Origin: Arthrobacter sp. ISL-5
GTDB lineage: Bacteria; Actinomycetota; Actinomycetes; Actinomycetales; Micrococcaceae
NCBI RefSeq assembly: GCF_018613835.1
Contig: NZ_JAGGPM010000046.1
Location: 1 to 64,000 of the forward strand
DNA length: 64,000 nucleotides
Direction: 5' to 3'
Shown one piece after another: positions 51,889 to 60,150 of the stretch. Below the pieces are notes generated by a model, which saw only the letters and a program-made list of their open reading frames with translations, was not told the DNA's origin and searched no databases. The first letter of the stretch is position 1, and the number at the start of each line of letters is the position of its first letter. The position numbers were made by a program, and so were the translations under genes.

Positions 51889-52890
51889 GTGTTCTATTGG
51901 GTCATGAAAAGGATCTTCCTGGGGCCGGTGCTCCGCACTCTCTTCCGGCCATGGGTCAAGGGACTGGACAACGTTCCGGCTGAAGGCGCGGCGATCATCG
52001 CGTCGAACCACCTGTCGTTCTCGGATTCCATATTCATGCCGCTCATGGTGCCGCGGCCCGTCATCTTCCTCGCCAAGTCGGAGTACTTCACCGGCACCGG
52101 CCTCAAAGGCCGGCTGACCGCCATGTTTTTCCGGCTCACCAACCAGCTCCCCATGGACCGCTCCGGCGGTGCGGCCTCCGCTGCGTCACTGGAGGCTGGC
52201 ATGGACGTGCTGACCTCCGGCGGACTGCTGGGAATCTATCCCGAGGGCACGCGCAGCCCCGACGGGCGCCTCTACCGTGGAAAGGTGGGCGTAGCCCGGC
52301 TTGCGCTTGCGGCCGGCGTTCCGGTCATTCCCGTGGCGATGATCGGAACCGACAAGGTCCAGCCGATCGGGAAACGGCTGCCCAACATCCGCCGCATCGG
52401 CATGATCTTCGGCGAACCGATGGATTTCAGCCGCTATCACGGCATGGCGGAAGACCGGCTGATCCAGCGATCCGTGGCCGACGAAATCATGTATGAGCTC
52501 ATGCGGCTCTCCGGCCAGGAATACGTCGACGAGTACGCCGCCGTCGTCAAGCTGCAGCTGGCGGGGAAGGCCACTGCCGCACCGGCCGACTCCGCAGAGG
52601 CCCCGGCCGAGCCGGCCCCGGGGGCGGCCGAGCCCGGAGGTGCCCCGGCCGAGCCCCGTCCGGCCGAGCCGGCCCCGGGGGCAGCCGAGCCCGGAGGTGC
52701 CCCGGCCGAGCCCCGTCCGGCCGAGCCGGCACCGGGGGCGGCCGAGCCCGGACCTGGTACGGTCCAGCCCGGAGTCGGACCCGACGATTCGCCCGCGGGG
52801 CCTGGGGAATTGCCCGGGACAGGGCCCGGTAAGGAATCCGGGCGGGACTCCGGCGACGGCAACGACGTCGGTTCCTCCCGGTCTGCCTGA
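51889..52890 (+). CDS. 1-acylglycerol-3-phosphate acyltransferase with repetitive C-terminal tail
   Basis: 333 aa from GTG 51889, preceded by GGAGGGG 8 nt upstream. Longer upstream reading in this frame runs antisense over the hydrolase and is rejected. Catalytic NHLSFSDS (HX4D) and PEGTRSPDGRLY motifs are present in the first 220 residues. The last 110 residues are an Ala/Pro/Glu/Gly-rich tail containing a 19-residue unit repeated about 2.5 times. Matches the position of plsC-like Rv2182c near aroG and pknL. Acts in phospholipid synthesis at the membrane; role of the tail unknown. Confidence 0.88.
   Translation: MFYWVMKRIFLGPVLRTLFRPWVKGLDNVPAEGAAIIASNHLSFSDSIFMPLMVPRPVIFLAKSEYFTGTGLKGRLTAMFFRLTNQLPMDRSGGAASAASLEAGMDVLTSGGLLGIYPEGTRSPDGRLYRGKVGVARLALAAGVPVIPVAMIGTDKVQPIGKRLPNIRRIGMIFGEPMDFSRYHGMAEDRLIQRSVADEIMYELMRLSGQEYVDEYAAVVKLQLAGKATAAPADSAEAPAEPAPGAAEPGGAPAEPRPAEPAPGAAEPGGAPAEPRPAEPAPGAAEPGPGTVQPGVGPDDSPAGPGELPGTGPGKESGRDSGDGNDVGSSRSA
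52606..52752 (+). repeat. 57-bp in-frame tandem repeat in acyltransferase tail
   Basis: Units begin at 52606, 52663 and 52720 (the last partial), exactly 57 bp apart and nearly identical at DNA level. They encode AEPAPGAAEPGGAPAEPRP. Near-identity indicates recent duplication or slippage. Confidence 0.85.
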
Positions 52891-52980
52891 GCAGTACACC
52901 CAGGCCGGCGCAGGATACCTCTGTGACGTATTGCCCGGGGTCGATGACAGATCGGGTGTCCGGATGCCGGGTGCGGCAAC

Positions 52981-52986
52981 TACTCT
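52981..52986 (+). promoter_or_regulatory. -10 box of aroG
   Basis: TACTCT ends 6 nt before the GTG at 52993, consistent with a leaderless transcript. Confidence 0.5.
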
Positions 52987-52992
52987 TAGAGT

Positions 52993-54384
52993 GTGACTGA
53001 GCTATCTGCAAAACCTGCCTCTTCCCTGACCAGCACCTCACAGAGCGGTGCAGCCAACTATCCGGGACTGGACAACTGGCGGGACCTTCCGGTTTCCCAG
53101 CAGCCGAGCTGGCAGGACAGGGATGTTTTCGACGCCTCCGTCAAGGAACTTTCGGTGCTTCCTCCCCTCGTGTTTGCCGGTGAGGTCGATATACTCCGGG
53201 AGCGCCTCGCTGCTGCAGCCCAGGGCAAGGCGTTCCTGCTCCAGGGCGGTGACTGTGCCGAAACATTCGGCGACGCGACCGCGGACAAGATCAGCGCACG
53301 CGTGAAGACCATCCTGCAGATGGCGGTTGTCCTGACATACGGCGCCGCGATGCCGGTCATCAAGATGGGCCGGATGGCAGGGCAGTTCGCCAAGCCGCGT
53401 TCGTCAAATGAAGAGACCCGCGACGGCGTGACGCTGCCCGCGTACCGCGGCGACATCGTCAACGGCTACGATTTCACTCCCGAATCCCGCGGCCACGATG
53501 CCAGCCGGATGCTCCGGGCCTATCACACGTCCGCCTCCACGCTGAACCTGATCCGTGCCTTCACCCAGGGCGGCTTCGCGGATCTTCGGCTCGTCCACCA
53601 GTGGAACAAGGGCTTCACGGAAAACCCCGCCCACGCTCGCTACGAATCGCTGGCACGGGACATCGACCGCGCCATCAAGTTCATGGCGTCCTGCGGCGCG
53701 GATTTCGAGGCGCTGAAGCGCGTGGAGTTCTATGCCAGCCACGAGGCGCTGCTGCTCGACTACGAACGGGCCCTGACCCGCATCGACTCGCGCACCGGAT
53801 TCCCCTATGACACATCCGCTCACTTTCTCTGGATCGGCGAACGGACCCGCGAGCTGGACCACGCGCACGTCGACTTCCTGTCCCGCGTCCGCAACCCGAT
53901 CGGCGTCAAGCTGGGCCCGACCACGTCCGGGGACGACGCCCTGCGGCTGATCGACAAGCTGGATCCGGAACGGGAGCCCGGCAGGCTCACCTTCATCACC
54001 CGCATGGGTGCGGGCAACATCCGCGAAAAGCTTCCCGCCGTCGTGGAAAAGGTCACCGCTTCCGGCGCACAGGTCCTCTGGGTCACCGACCCGATGCACG
54101 GCAACACGGTCACCTCGCCCAACGGCTACAAGACCCGTAATTTCGACGACGTCATTGACGAGGTCCGCGGGTTCTTCGAGGTGCACCACGCCCTCGGGAC
54201 CGTGCCGGGCGGCCTCCATGTCGAGATGACCGGGGATGACGTCGCGGAGTGCCTCGGCGGCGCCGACCCCATCGACCAGGAGGCGTTCCTGGACCGCTAC
54301 GAGTCGGTGTGCGACCCCCGGCTGAACCACATGCAGTCGCTGGAGATGGCCTTCCTCGTGGCCGGGGCCCTTTCACGGCGCTAG
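52993..54384 (+). CDS. aroG: 3-deoxy-7-phosphoheptulonate synthase, class II
   Basis: 463 aa, plant-like (type II) DAHP synthase. LLQGGDCAETF, the KPRSSNEETRDGVTLPAYRGD region and WVTDPMHGNT are family landmarks. Joins phosphoenolpyruvate and erythrose-4-phosphate in the first step of aromatic synthesis; links to tyrA elsewhere in the window. Start GTG 52993 is backed by the -10 box 6 nt upstream. Followed by an intrinsic terminator. Confidence 0.94.
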   Translation: MTELSAKPASSLTSTSQSGAANYPGLDNWRDLPVSQQPSWQDRDVFDASVKELSVLPPLVFAGEVDILRERLAAAAQGKAFLLQGGDCAETFGDATADKISARVKTILQMAVVLTYGAAMPVIKMGRMAGQFAKPRSSNEETRDGVTLPAYRGDIVNGYDFTPESRGHDASRMLRAYHTSASTLNLIRAFTQGGFADLRLVHQWNKGFTENPAHARYESLARDIDRAIKFMASCGADFEALKRVEFYASHEALLLDYERALTRIDSRTGFPYDTSAHFLWIGERTRELDHAHVDFLSRVRNPIGVKLGPTTSGDDALRLIDKLDPEREPGRLTFITRMGAGNIREKLPAVVEKVTASGAQVLWVTDPMHGNTVTSPNGYKTRNFDDVIDEVRGFFEVHHALGTVPGGLHVEMTGDDVAECLGGADPIDQEAFLDRYESVCDPRLNHMQSLEMAFLVAGALSRR

Positions 54385-54411
54385 CGCAGGACCCCACCAA
54401 GGGCACACAGA

Positions 54412-54449
54412 AAAAACCGGCGCCGGGGACTTCCCCTGCGCCGGTTTTT
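54412..54449 (+). terminator. aroG intrinsic terminator
   Basis: Arms 54412-54423 and 54438-54449 form a perfect 12-bp stem. An inner GGGG/CCCC stem is separated from it by unpaired bases, and the right arm ends in TTTTT. The A-tract on the left makes it work in both directions toward the convergent kinase gene. Confidence 0.85.
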
Positions 54450-54460
54450 CGTCGGCCTGG

Positions 54461-56668
54461 CTATACGACCGTGAGCGTGACGACGGACCCTTCGGGCACC
54501 TCGGTGTCCACGGGATCCTGGTCACGCACCGTGCCGAAGAATCCGCCCAGGATGTTGTTCACCCGGACCTCGAAGCCGCGTTTCTCGAGGGCCTCACGGG
54601 CGTCCTTCACCTGCTTGCCGATGTAATTCGGCACCTTCACAAGCTTCGGTCCCTCGGAAATCGTCAGCGTGACGGTCTCTCCCCGGGTCAGCGTTCCGGA
54701 AGCCGGCTCCTGCGACACGACGGCGCCCTTGGGGACGTTCCTGTCATTGACGGTTTTGTCCGCCACCACTGCTTTCAGCCCGGCTGCCTCAATCGCCCTG
54801 ACAGCCGCGCTCTGCTCCTCGCCGCGGACATCCGGAACCGGAATGGGTTGAGGGCCCTTGGACACCGTCAGGGCGACGGGAGTGCCGTGCTTGACCGCGG
54901 TCCCCGAGGCCGGCGTCTGGCTCAGGACCGTACCGGCAGCCGCCTGTTCGTCGAATCGCTCCGTGATTTTGCCCAGGGCCATCTCGGCGCGGTTTAGTTC
55001 ACTCTTGGCGGCATCGAGGGTCTTCCCAGACAGCTGCGGCAGTGGGAAAAGCTGGGGGCCCTTGGACACGAACAGCGAAACCGGCTGGAATTTCCTGATC
55101 TCCGTCCCCGCCGCGGGTTCAGAACCCACCACCAGGCCGGCCCTGACGTCGTCGTCAAACACATCCTGCGTGCTGGACTGGAAACCGGCGGACCGGAGGA
55201 GCGCCTGGGCCTCCGCGACGGTCCTGTTGGCCACCGACGGCACCGTGCCGGGGGAGCCGGGCCCCATGCCGAAGAACCAGCCGGCACCCGTGGCCAGGAG
55301 CGCCGCGATGATCAGGATCACAATCCAAAGAGCGCCGCGGCGCCTGGAATTGCCCTCCCGCAGCGAGCGGACCGGAGTGGATGCGGCTCGCGCCCTGGCC
55401 TTTTGCTCCTCGCGGTCAAGCTTCCGGAGTTCCCGCTTGCTCAGGGCGGCGGGAGCGGCGTCGTCCGCGCCGGCCGGTTCGAACGCGAACCCGGGGGGCA
55501 GCTGCCGGGCGTGCGGGAACACCGCTGTGGGGTTGCTCGTGTGCGAGATGATTTCCGTGGGCCGCTGCGCTGCGGGACCTTGCGCCGTGGGCATTTGTAC
55601 ACCGGGTCCTTGTACACCGGCCGCTTGTGCGCCGGGCATGTGAACAGGGGACAGCAGCTCGGTGTGGTTCCCGGGGGAGGGCATACGGTCCGGCACGGGA
55701 CGCGCCTCCGTGCTCCGTGCCGCAGGCGCGGGGCCCGCTCCGCCGGCCCCGGCCCCGGCTACGGCCCCGCCAGCGCCCGCGCTGGCGGGGCCCACGGCCG
55801 CTGGAGGCTGCAGGTCGAGCTCGGCGTCAGAAAGGTTCGTCCGGATGTGCCGCAGCTCCGCCAGGAGCGCATTTCCGTCCACCGGGCGCTTTTCGGGGTC
55901 GTTGGCGGTGCACCACTGCACCAGCTCGTCCACTTCGTCCGCCAGCCCGGGAACCAGTCCGGAGGGCGGTCCGACCGTTGAATTGACGTGCTGGTAGGCG
56001 ACTTGAATGGGGACTTCGCCATCAAAGGGCTGCCGGCCAGTCAGCATTTCGAACAGCATGATTCCGGTGGAATAGATGTCGCTGCGTGCGTCGGCGGGTT
56101 TGCCAAGCACCAGCTCAGGCGAGAGGTACCCCACCGTACCGATCAGGGCACCGGTAGTCGTGTTCGTGGTCACCGCCCGCGCCAGGCCGAAGTCGCCGAT
56201 CTTGATCCGGCCGTCGTCGGCGATGAGGACGTTTTCGGGCTTCACGTCCCGGTGGATGAGGCCGGCCGCGTGGGCGGCACCCAGCCCTTCAACCACCGGG
56301 TCAATAAGTGCGAGGGCGAGCCGGGGAGACAGTGCCCCCTTGGCGTTGATGACGTCCCGGAGCGTGTGGCCTTTGATGTACTCCATCACAAGGTAGGCCG
56401 TGCCGCCGTCGTGCCCCTGGTCGAGGACGCCCACCACGTGGGGGTGGGAGAGCTTCGCTGCAGCCCGCGCCTCGCGGCCCAGGCGGTCCAGGAAGTTGCC
56501 GTCGTTGACCAGGTGCGGGTGGAGCACCTTCAGGGCCACATCCCGGTCCAGCCTCAGGTCCGTGGCGAGGTAGACGGTGGACATTCCGCCCCTCGCCAAC
56601 CTCGAATTGACCTGGTAGCGATTGTCTACCAGGGAGCCAACGAGACCGTCCGACACGTTTTCCTGCAC
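54461..56668 (-). CDS. PASTA-domain Ser/Thr protein kinase
   Basis: 735 aa. Kinase domain about 15-280: GGMSTVYLA glycine loop, Lys47 (VALKVL), Asp141 in HRDVKPEN, DFGLARA. A Pro/Ala/Gln-rich juxtamembrane linker with MPTAQGPAAQ-like repeats follows, then one membrane helix near 443-466, and four extracellular PASTA domains to the C-terminus. Such kinases sense peptidoglycan fragments. Convergent arrangement with aroG matches the pknL-aroG pairing of mycobacteria; M. tuberculosis PknL lacks PASTA, the coryne- and arthrobacterial forms carry them. Might phosphorylate GarA (inference). Confidence 0.9.
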   Translation of the reverse strand: MQENVSDGLVGSLVDNRYQVNSRLARGGMSTVYLATDLRLDRDVALKVLHPHLVNDGNFLDRLGREARAAAKLSHPHVVGVLDQGHDGGTAYLVMEYIKGHTLRDVINAKGALSPRLALALIDPVVEGLGAAHAAGLIHRDVKPENVLIADDGRIKIGDFGLARAVTTNTTTGALIGTVGYLSPELVLGKPADARSDIYSTGIMLFEMLTGRQPFDGEVPIQVAYQHVNSTVGPPSGLVPGLADEVDELVQWCTANDPEKRPVDGNALLAELRHIRTNLSDAELDLQPPAAVGPASAGAGGAVAGAGAGGAGPAPAARSTEARPVPDRMPSPGNHTELLSPVHMPGAQAAGVQGPGVQMPTAQGPAAQRPTEIISHTSNPTAVFPHARQLPPGFAFEPAGADDAAPAALSKRELRKLDREEQKARARAASTPVRSLREGNSRRRGALWIVILIIAALLATGAGWFFGMGPGSPGTVPSVANRTVAEAQALLRSAGFQSSTQDVFDDDVRAGLVVGSEPAAGTEIRKFQPVSLFVSKGPQLFPLPQLSGKTLDAAKSELNRAEMALGKITERFDEQAAAGTVLSQTPASGTAVKHGTPVALTVSKGPQPIPVPDVRGEEQSAAVRAIEAAGLKAVVADKTVNDRNVPKGAVVSQEPASGTLTRGETVTLTISEGPKLVKVPNYIGKQVKDAREALEKRGFEVRVNNILGGFFGTVRDQDPVDTEVPEGSVVTLTVV

Positions 56669-56677
56669 CTTAAGATA

Positions 56678-57125
56678 CTAATGCTGCACGGAAACAGGTC
56701 CGGACCAACATGGGATCCGGACCCGTATCGTTATCCTCGGCCCGGCATCAGTGTGGGTTTTACCGCTAAATGGCGGCGTTCCGTGTTCGATTCGTGTCGC
56801 TGGTTGCCGATGACGAGGATGCGCGGCGGCTTCGATGATGATGAGCAGCTCCACGAGTTTGGTGATTCCGTTCATCTTGCGGGGTGTTGTTGGGTCAAAT
56901 CTGTGCAGGTGTTCGTCGACGCAAGCGCGGACTCTGACCTGGCAGCGGTGGATCTCGTCCATGGGCGTCTTGGGGCGGCAGAGGGCTTCATAGCGGCGGG
57001 CGGAGATTGTTTTTGCCCACTCCGGCGTCGCCGTGGCAGATCCCGATGGTTCCTTCTTTCCGGACTGCGTTGGCGAATTCGGTGAAGCGGCGGTGCTCTT
57101 TGGTGACGACGAAGGTTTGGTTCAT
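56678..57125 (-). pseudogene. Frameshifted remnant of TniB/MuB-like transposon ATPase
   Basis: Read from ATG at 57125 the frame gives FVVTKEHRRFTEFANAV, then GTIGICHGDAGVGK, i.e. the N-terminus and Walker A of a transposition helper ATPase. At a run of five T on the plus strand (57010-57014) the frame shifts. Removing one base restores GKTISARRYEALCRPKTP and continues into DEIHRCQV. The downstream VELLIIIEA may be a decayed Walker B; beyond about 56800 no family resemblance remains. No partner transposase gene is next to it. Family assignment rests on motif recognition only. Confidence 0.55.
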
Positions 57126-57175
57126 CATTCGTCGGCTTGTGATTCGTTCATAGTTGGTCGCCTAATGTTGGGCTG

Positions 57176-57373
57176 CTAATGAGGGCGGGCGACAGTTCGC
57201 GCCGCCTGCGGATTCTGCCCCGTGATCAATCGCCCATAGATCGAGACGTAGTTTGTGAAGGGGGAGTCGGCGACATAGTGGGCACCAAGGCGGACGAGCA
57301 GGTCCTGCAGTAGGAACTGGACCAAGGGAAGCGATGCGTTCAGATCCGCAGGCTTGATTTCGAATAGGCGGTG
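57176..57373 (-). pseudogene. C-terminal fragment of DJ-1/PfpI-like (type 1 glutamine amidotransferase) gene
   Basis: 65 residues in one open frame ending in TAG, with no start codon and a stop just upstream. The piece PLVQFLLQDLLVRLGAHYV, then GRLITGQNPQAARTVA, resembles the end of DJ-1/PfpI proteins, where a GRLITGQNP motif is conserved. Likely the remains of a gene lost when the neighbouring DNA was inserted or deleted. Confidence 0.4.
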
Positions 57374-57392
57374 TGACTATTCCTGCTCATGG

Positions 57393-58415
57393 TCAGCCAA
57401 TCGTCTGCTTCTCGGCCGCTGACCGCTGTCGCCGTCCCGCGCGGCTGGTGGCGATGAGCCAGAGGATCGACTTCGTCGCGATCGACACGACGAGGATCGT
57501 AACGGCGGCGAGCACTCCAACTGTGATGGCCTGCCAGGCAAACGGTTGGAGTAGGTGCAGCCACGTGATTGCAAGCGCAGCGACGCTCGCCGCGGGGAAG
57601 GTGAATGACCAGAAGCCGAGCGAGAACGGCAGTGTGCCGTAGCGCGGCAACAGCATTAGCTGGATTAGCACCATGAATGCCGTCATCGCCGTCAACCCCT
57701 CGAACAGATGATTCGGTTGGCCGCCTGAGATCGTAAGCCACGCTGCTGATGCGACGGCCGGGGGAGCGACCATGATCGCGAGCGTCGGGACGAGTGGTGC
57801 GGGCATGGCGGGACGGAGCGCGAGCCGCAGCAGGAAGAACACGGAGATCACTAGCCAGAAGAAGATGCCGACGGCGAAGCTTCCGACGGCAAGCCAGTCG
57901 AGTCCCGTTTCAGCGGCGGTGAGTGCACCGACTAAACCGGCTGCACTGATGGGCAGGAAGTAGCCGCCATGAACGGATTCGAGTGGCATCTCCCCGCGCA
58001 TCCAGAAGCTGAGAATCCATGCGGCGAACGCGACTGCGGCGGCAATGGAGATCAATGTCAGCACGGTTCCGGCAATCGGAATCGTGCGGTGAAGGCCTGC
58101 GCCGAGCAGCATGGCGGCGATGGGAAGTATTGCCGCAAGCGGACCCTGAGCGAAGTGCATGAGCTGATGGGAGAGCGGTTGGTCGCTGCGCGTGCCGCGA
58201 TGCAGGTGCACTGCGAGGGTCCATATCCAGGCGATCGCAGCGATCAGCCAGAATGCTTGCCTGAGCTCGACCGGGAGGCCGAGCGCAGAAGTCGCCACGG
58301 ACCAGACTTGGGCGAGGCCAGCCAGGCCCAGTGGGATGGCGAGCGTGTTCAAGGGGACACGCTGGCGCGCGTGTGTCGCAGGGGCGAGGTTCGCCGTGGT
58401 GAGTTGAGCAGACAA
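57393..58415 (-). CDS. TDT-family transporter (TehA/Mae1/SLAC1 fold)
   Basis: 340 aa with about ten hydrophobic helices and little else. PLNTLAIPLGLAGLAQVW at the N-terminus resembles the first helix of TehA-type channels, and SLGFWSFTFPAASVAAL is the conserved mid-helix segment. Members move anions such as C4-dicarboxylates, sulfite or nitrate, or affect tellurite tolerance; the cargo here cannot be named. Divergent from a TetR gene, the likely regulator. Lies in the accessory block with relatively lower GC. Confidence 0.82.
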   Translation of the reverse strand: MSAQLTTANLAPATHARQRVPLNTLAIPLGLAGLAQVWSVATSALGLPVELRQAFWLIAAIAWIWTLAVHLHRGTRSDQPLSHQLMHFAQGPLAAILPIAAMLLGAGLHRTIPIAGTVLTLISIAAAVAFAAWILSFWMRGEMPLESVHGGYFLPISAAGLVGALTAAETGLDWLAVGSFAVGIFFWLVISVFFLLRLALRPAMPAPLVPTLAIMVAPPAVASAAWLTISGGQPNHLFEGLTAMTAFMVLIQLMLLPRYGTLPFSLGFWSFTFPAASVAALAITWLHLLQPFAWQAITVGVLAAVTILVVSIATKSILWLIATSRAGRRQRSAAEKQTIG

Positions 58416-58515
58416 AGGAATGCCTTCCTAAAAAAGGGGGCAGCGGGGCCCCGGCGAGTGGTCATCGTCAGTTTTTGACCTTGAAGTACAATACCATGCA
58501 AGTTACGCTTTTCTC

Positions 58516-59085
58516 ATGGGTAGACCGATGCAGTTTGAAACGGACACGGCCGTCGACAGGGCGATGGACCTGTTCTGGCGCCAGGGGTACGCCGGGACGA
58601 CGCCGCAGGAGTTGGCCAGTGAGCTGGGGATCGGCAAAGGCAGTCTTTACAACACGTTTGAGAGCAAGCACGCGCTGTTTATGCGTGCCCTCCGGCGCTA
58701 CAGCGAGAGACGACTCGAGTACCTGACCGACCTGTTCTCAGCGCCAGGGCCGATCCGGCCTCGTCTCAAAGGGGCGATGACTGTCCTTGCCGGCGTAGGC
58801 GAGCACCAGCGGGGGTGCGTCATGGTCAATGCTGCCGCGGAGCTCGGCACCGCCGACGACGACGTGAATCGCCTCGCGGACGACCTCTTCACACAGATCG
58901 AAGCGGTGTTTCGCCAAGCAATCGCGCAGGGACGAGAGTCCGGAGAATTCAGCATGGATCGGGATGCCGCGACCGCCGCTAGTCAGCTGCTTGCCTCTGT
59001 GGTCGGGCTTAGCGTGCTCGTCAAGGCAGGTGGGCCGTCAGGGAAGTTCGGCGCCGTCGTCGACGGCATCGTCGACGGATTGTGA
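58516..59085 (+). CDS. TetR-family repressor
   Basis: 189 aa. Helix-turn-helix at about 28-50 (TTPQELASELGIGKGSLYNTF). The C-terminal ligand domain (about 80-185) includes GCVMVNAAAELGTADDDV, a segment shared with many TetR proteins of the AcrR/YxaF group. The 100-bp divergent gap to the TDT gene has no obvious perfect palindrome. Probably represses itself and the transporter. Confidence 0.87.
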   Translation: MGRPMQFETDTAVDRAMDLFWRQGYAGTTPQELASELGIGKGSLYNTFESKHALFMRALRRYSERRLEYLTDLFSAPGPIRPRLKGAMTVLAGVGEHQRGCVMVNAAAELGTADDDVNRLADDLFTQIEAVFRQAIAQGRESGEFSMDRDAATAASQLLASVVGLSVLVKAGGPSGKFGAVVDGIVDGL

Positions 59086-59127
59086 CGCCGAAGAGAATCC
59101 ACCATCAGACCTTGCGGGCGCGGCAGG

Positions 59128-59712
59128 TCATGCCGATGCTGTGAAGAGTGCGATGCCGGACGCGATTGCGACTTCTGCGTAGGCGTTTGCCAGGTCAGCG
59201 AGGCTCGCGTGTTTGTTCAAGCCGCTCGGGTTCGGCACCACCCAGACGGCGGCGCCGCCGAGGGGATCCGGCTGACGTCCGACCCTCGCCTGCGGCCGGG
59301 CGAAGGCAGTCCGGTAGGCGGTGATTCCCAATACCGCCACCACTGTTGGAGCGATGCGTTCAACGCGCTCGGACAGCGCTTCGGCCCCAGTGATGAGTTG
59401 ATCTGCGGTGAGTTCGTCCGCGCGCGCCGACGCTCCCGCAACGAGAGAGGTGATGCCGAGGCCACGCTCATGCAGATGCGCGAGGTCTTCGGGACGGAAG
59501 CCCGCGGACGCATCTATCCGCCGATCAACGATGCCTGCCCGGTAGAGAGCCGGATAGAAGCGGTTACTCCCGCCGCCGCCGAAATGCGCCTGCACTGCGA
59601 CTGCGCGCAGACCGGGATTGATGCCGACGAACAGAAGTCGCGTGTGATCCCCGAGCAGGTCCGGCAGGCCCTGGCCTCGGAACGAATCAAGCGCAGACCG
59701 ACTAAATCGCAC
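59128..59712 (-). CDS. mug: Mismatch-specific uracil/thymine DNA glycosylase (Mug/TDG type)
   Basis: 194 aa. Catalytic motif GINPG at residues 30-34 keeps the Asn32 of Mug enzymes. The minor-groove loop is NPSGLNKHAS at 161-170. Removes uracil from G:U and thymine from G:T pairs or ethenocytosine. Convergent with tetR. The Asn replaces the Asp of family-1 uracil glycosylases, so a Mug-type assignment is firm. Confidence 0.9.
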   Translation of the reverse strand: MRFSRSALDSFRGQGLPDLLGDHTRLLFVGINPGLRAVAVQAHFGGGGSNRFYPALYRAGIVDRRIDASAGFRPEDLAHLHERGLGITSLVAGASARADELTADQLITGAEALSERVERIAPTVVAVLGITAYRTAFARPQARVGRQPDPLGGAAVWVVPNPSGLNKHASLADLANAYAEVAIASGIALFTASA

Positions 59713-59780
59713 AGTGTCTCTTCTTTTCGATTCTGTGGTCGAAGACGGGGCAGTCAGCTAGGCCTGCCCCGCTTGCGGCC

Positions 59781-60080
59781 CTAGGCGCGCTTGCCCGCCG
59801 GGTCATTCGGGTGGGGATTGAGCGGTGTGATTTCGACGGTCATCCAGATGTGAAGAGGCAAGGTTGTGAGGATGCTCCTTAACTCGCTCTCGCTATCTGC
59901 CCTCCAGAGGCCAAGAGTTCGCCACTCACCCGGCTCGACGGGAGGCTTCCACAGGCGCAGAAGGTGACCGTGCTCCGCCAGTTGTGCAGCCCTGATGGCT
60001 TCCCGTGACCTGGTGTCGTCTACGGTTTCATCCGGTGTTCCGTCGGGAACGTTGGTAATGAGGGTGGTCAGGAATTCCAT
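59781..60080 (-). CDS. Muconolactone-isomerase-like small protein
   Basis: 99 aa from the ATG at 60080, which has an AGAAGGA ribosome site; longer reading into the upstream gene is rejected. EFLTTLITNVPDGT at the start and EWRTLGLWRADSESEL, LPLHIWMTVEITPLNPHPND match the MIase family (ferredoxin-like barrel), which makes muconolactone-to-enol-lactone isomers in catechol degradation. No catechol genes are nearby. It sits between the nitronate monooxygenase gene (70 bp upstream) and mug (68 bp downstream) on the same strand, so it may serve another ring or lactone reaction. Confidence 0.75.
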   Translation of the reverse strand: MEFLTTLITNVPDGTPDETVDDTRSREAIRAAQLAEHGHLLRLWKPPVEPGEWRTLGLWRADSESELRSILTTLPLHIWMTVEITPLNPHPNDPAGKRA

Positions 60081-60150
60081 GTCCTTCTTCTTTCTTGCCA
60101 AACGGGTGGTGTTGGTGTCGGCGTGGTTGGCGGTCGGGAGTCGTTGCCGT

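Larger units (their letters stand above)
56669..57392. other. Degenerate region between kinase and TDT transporter genes
   Basis: 724 bp with no intact gene. It contains two minus-strand remnants annotated separately: a frameshifted transposon-type ATPase (to 57125) and the tail of a DJ-1/PfpI-like gene (57176-57373). In mycobacteria a regulator gene (Rv2175c) flanks pknL; nothing like it is visible here. Confidence 0.6.
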
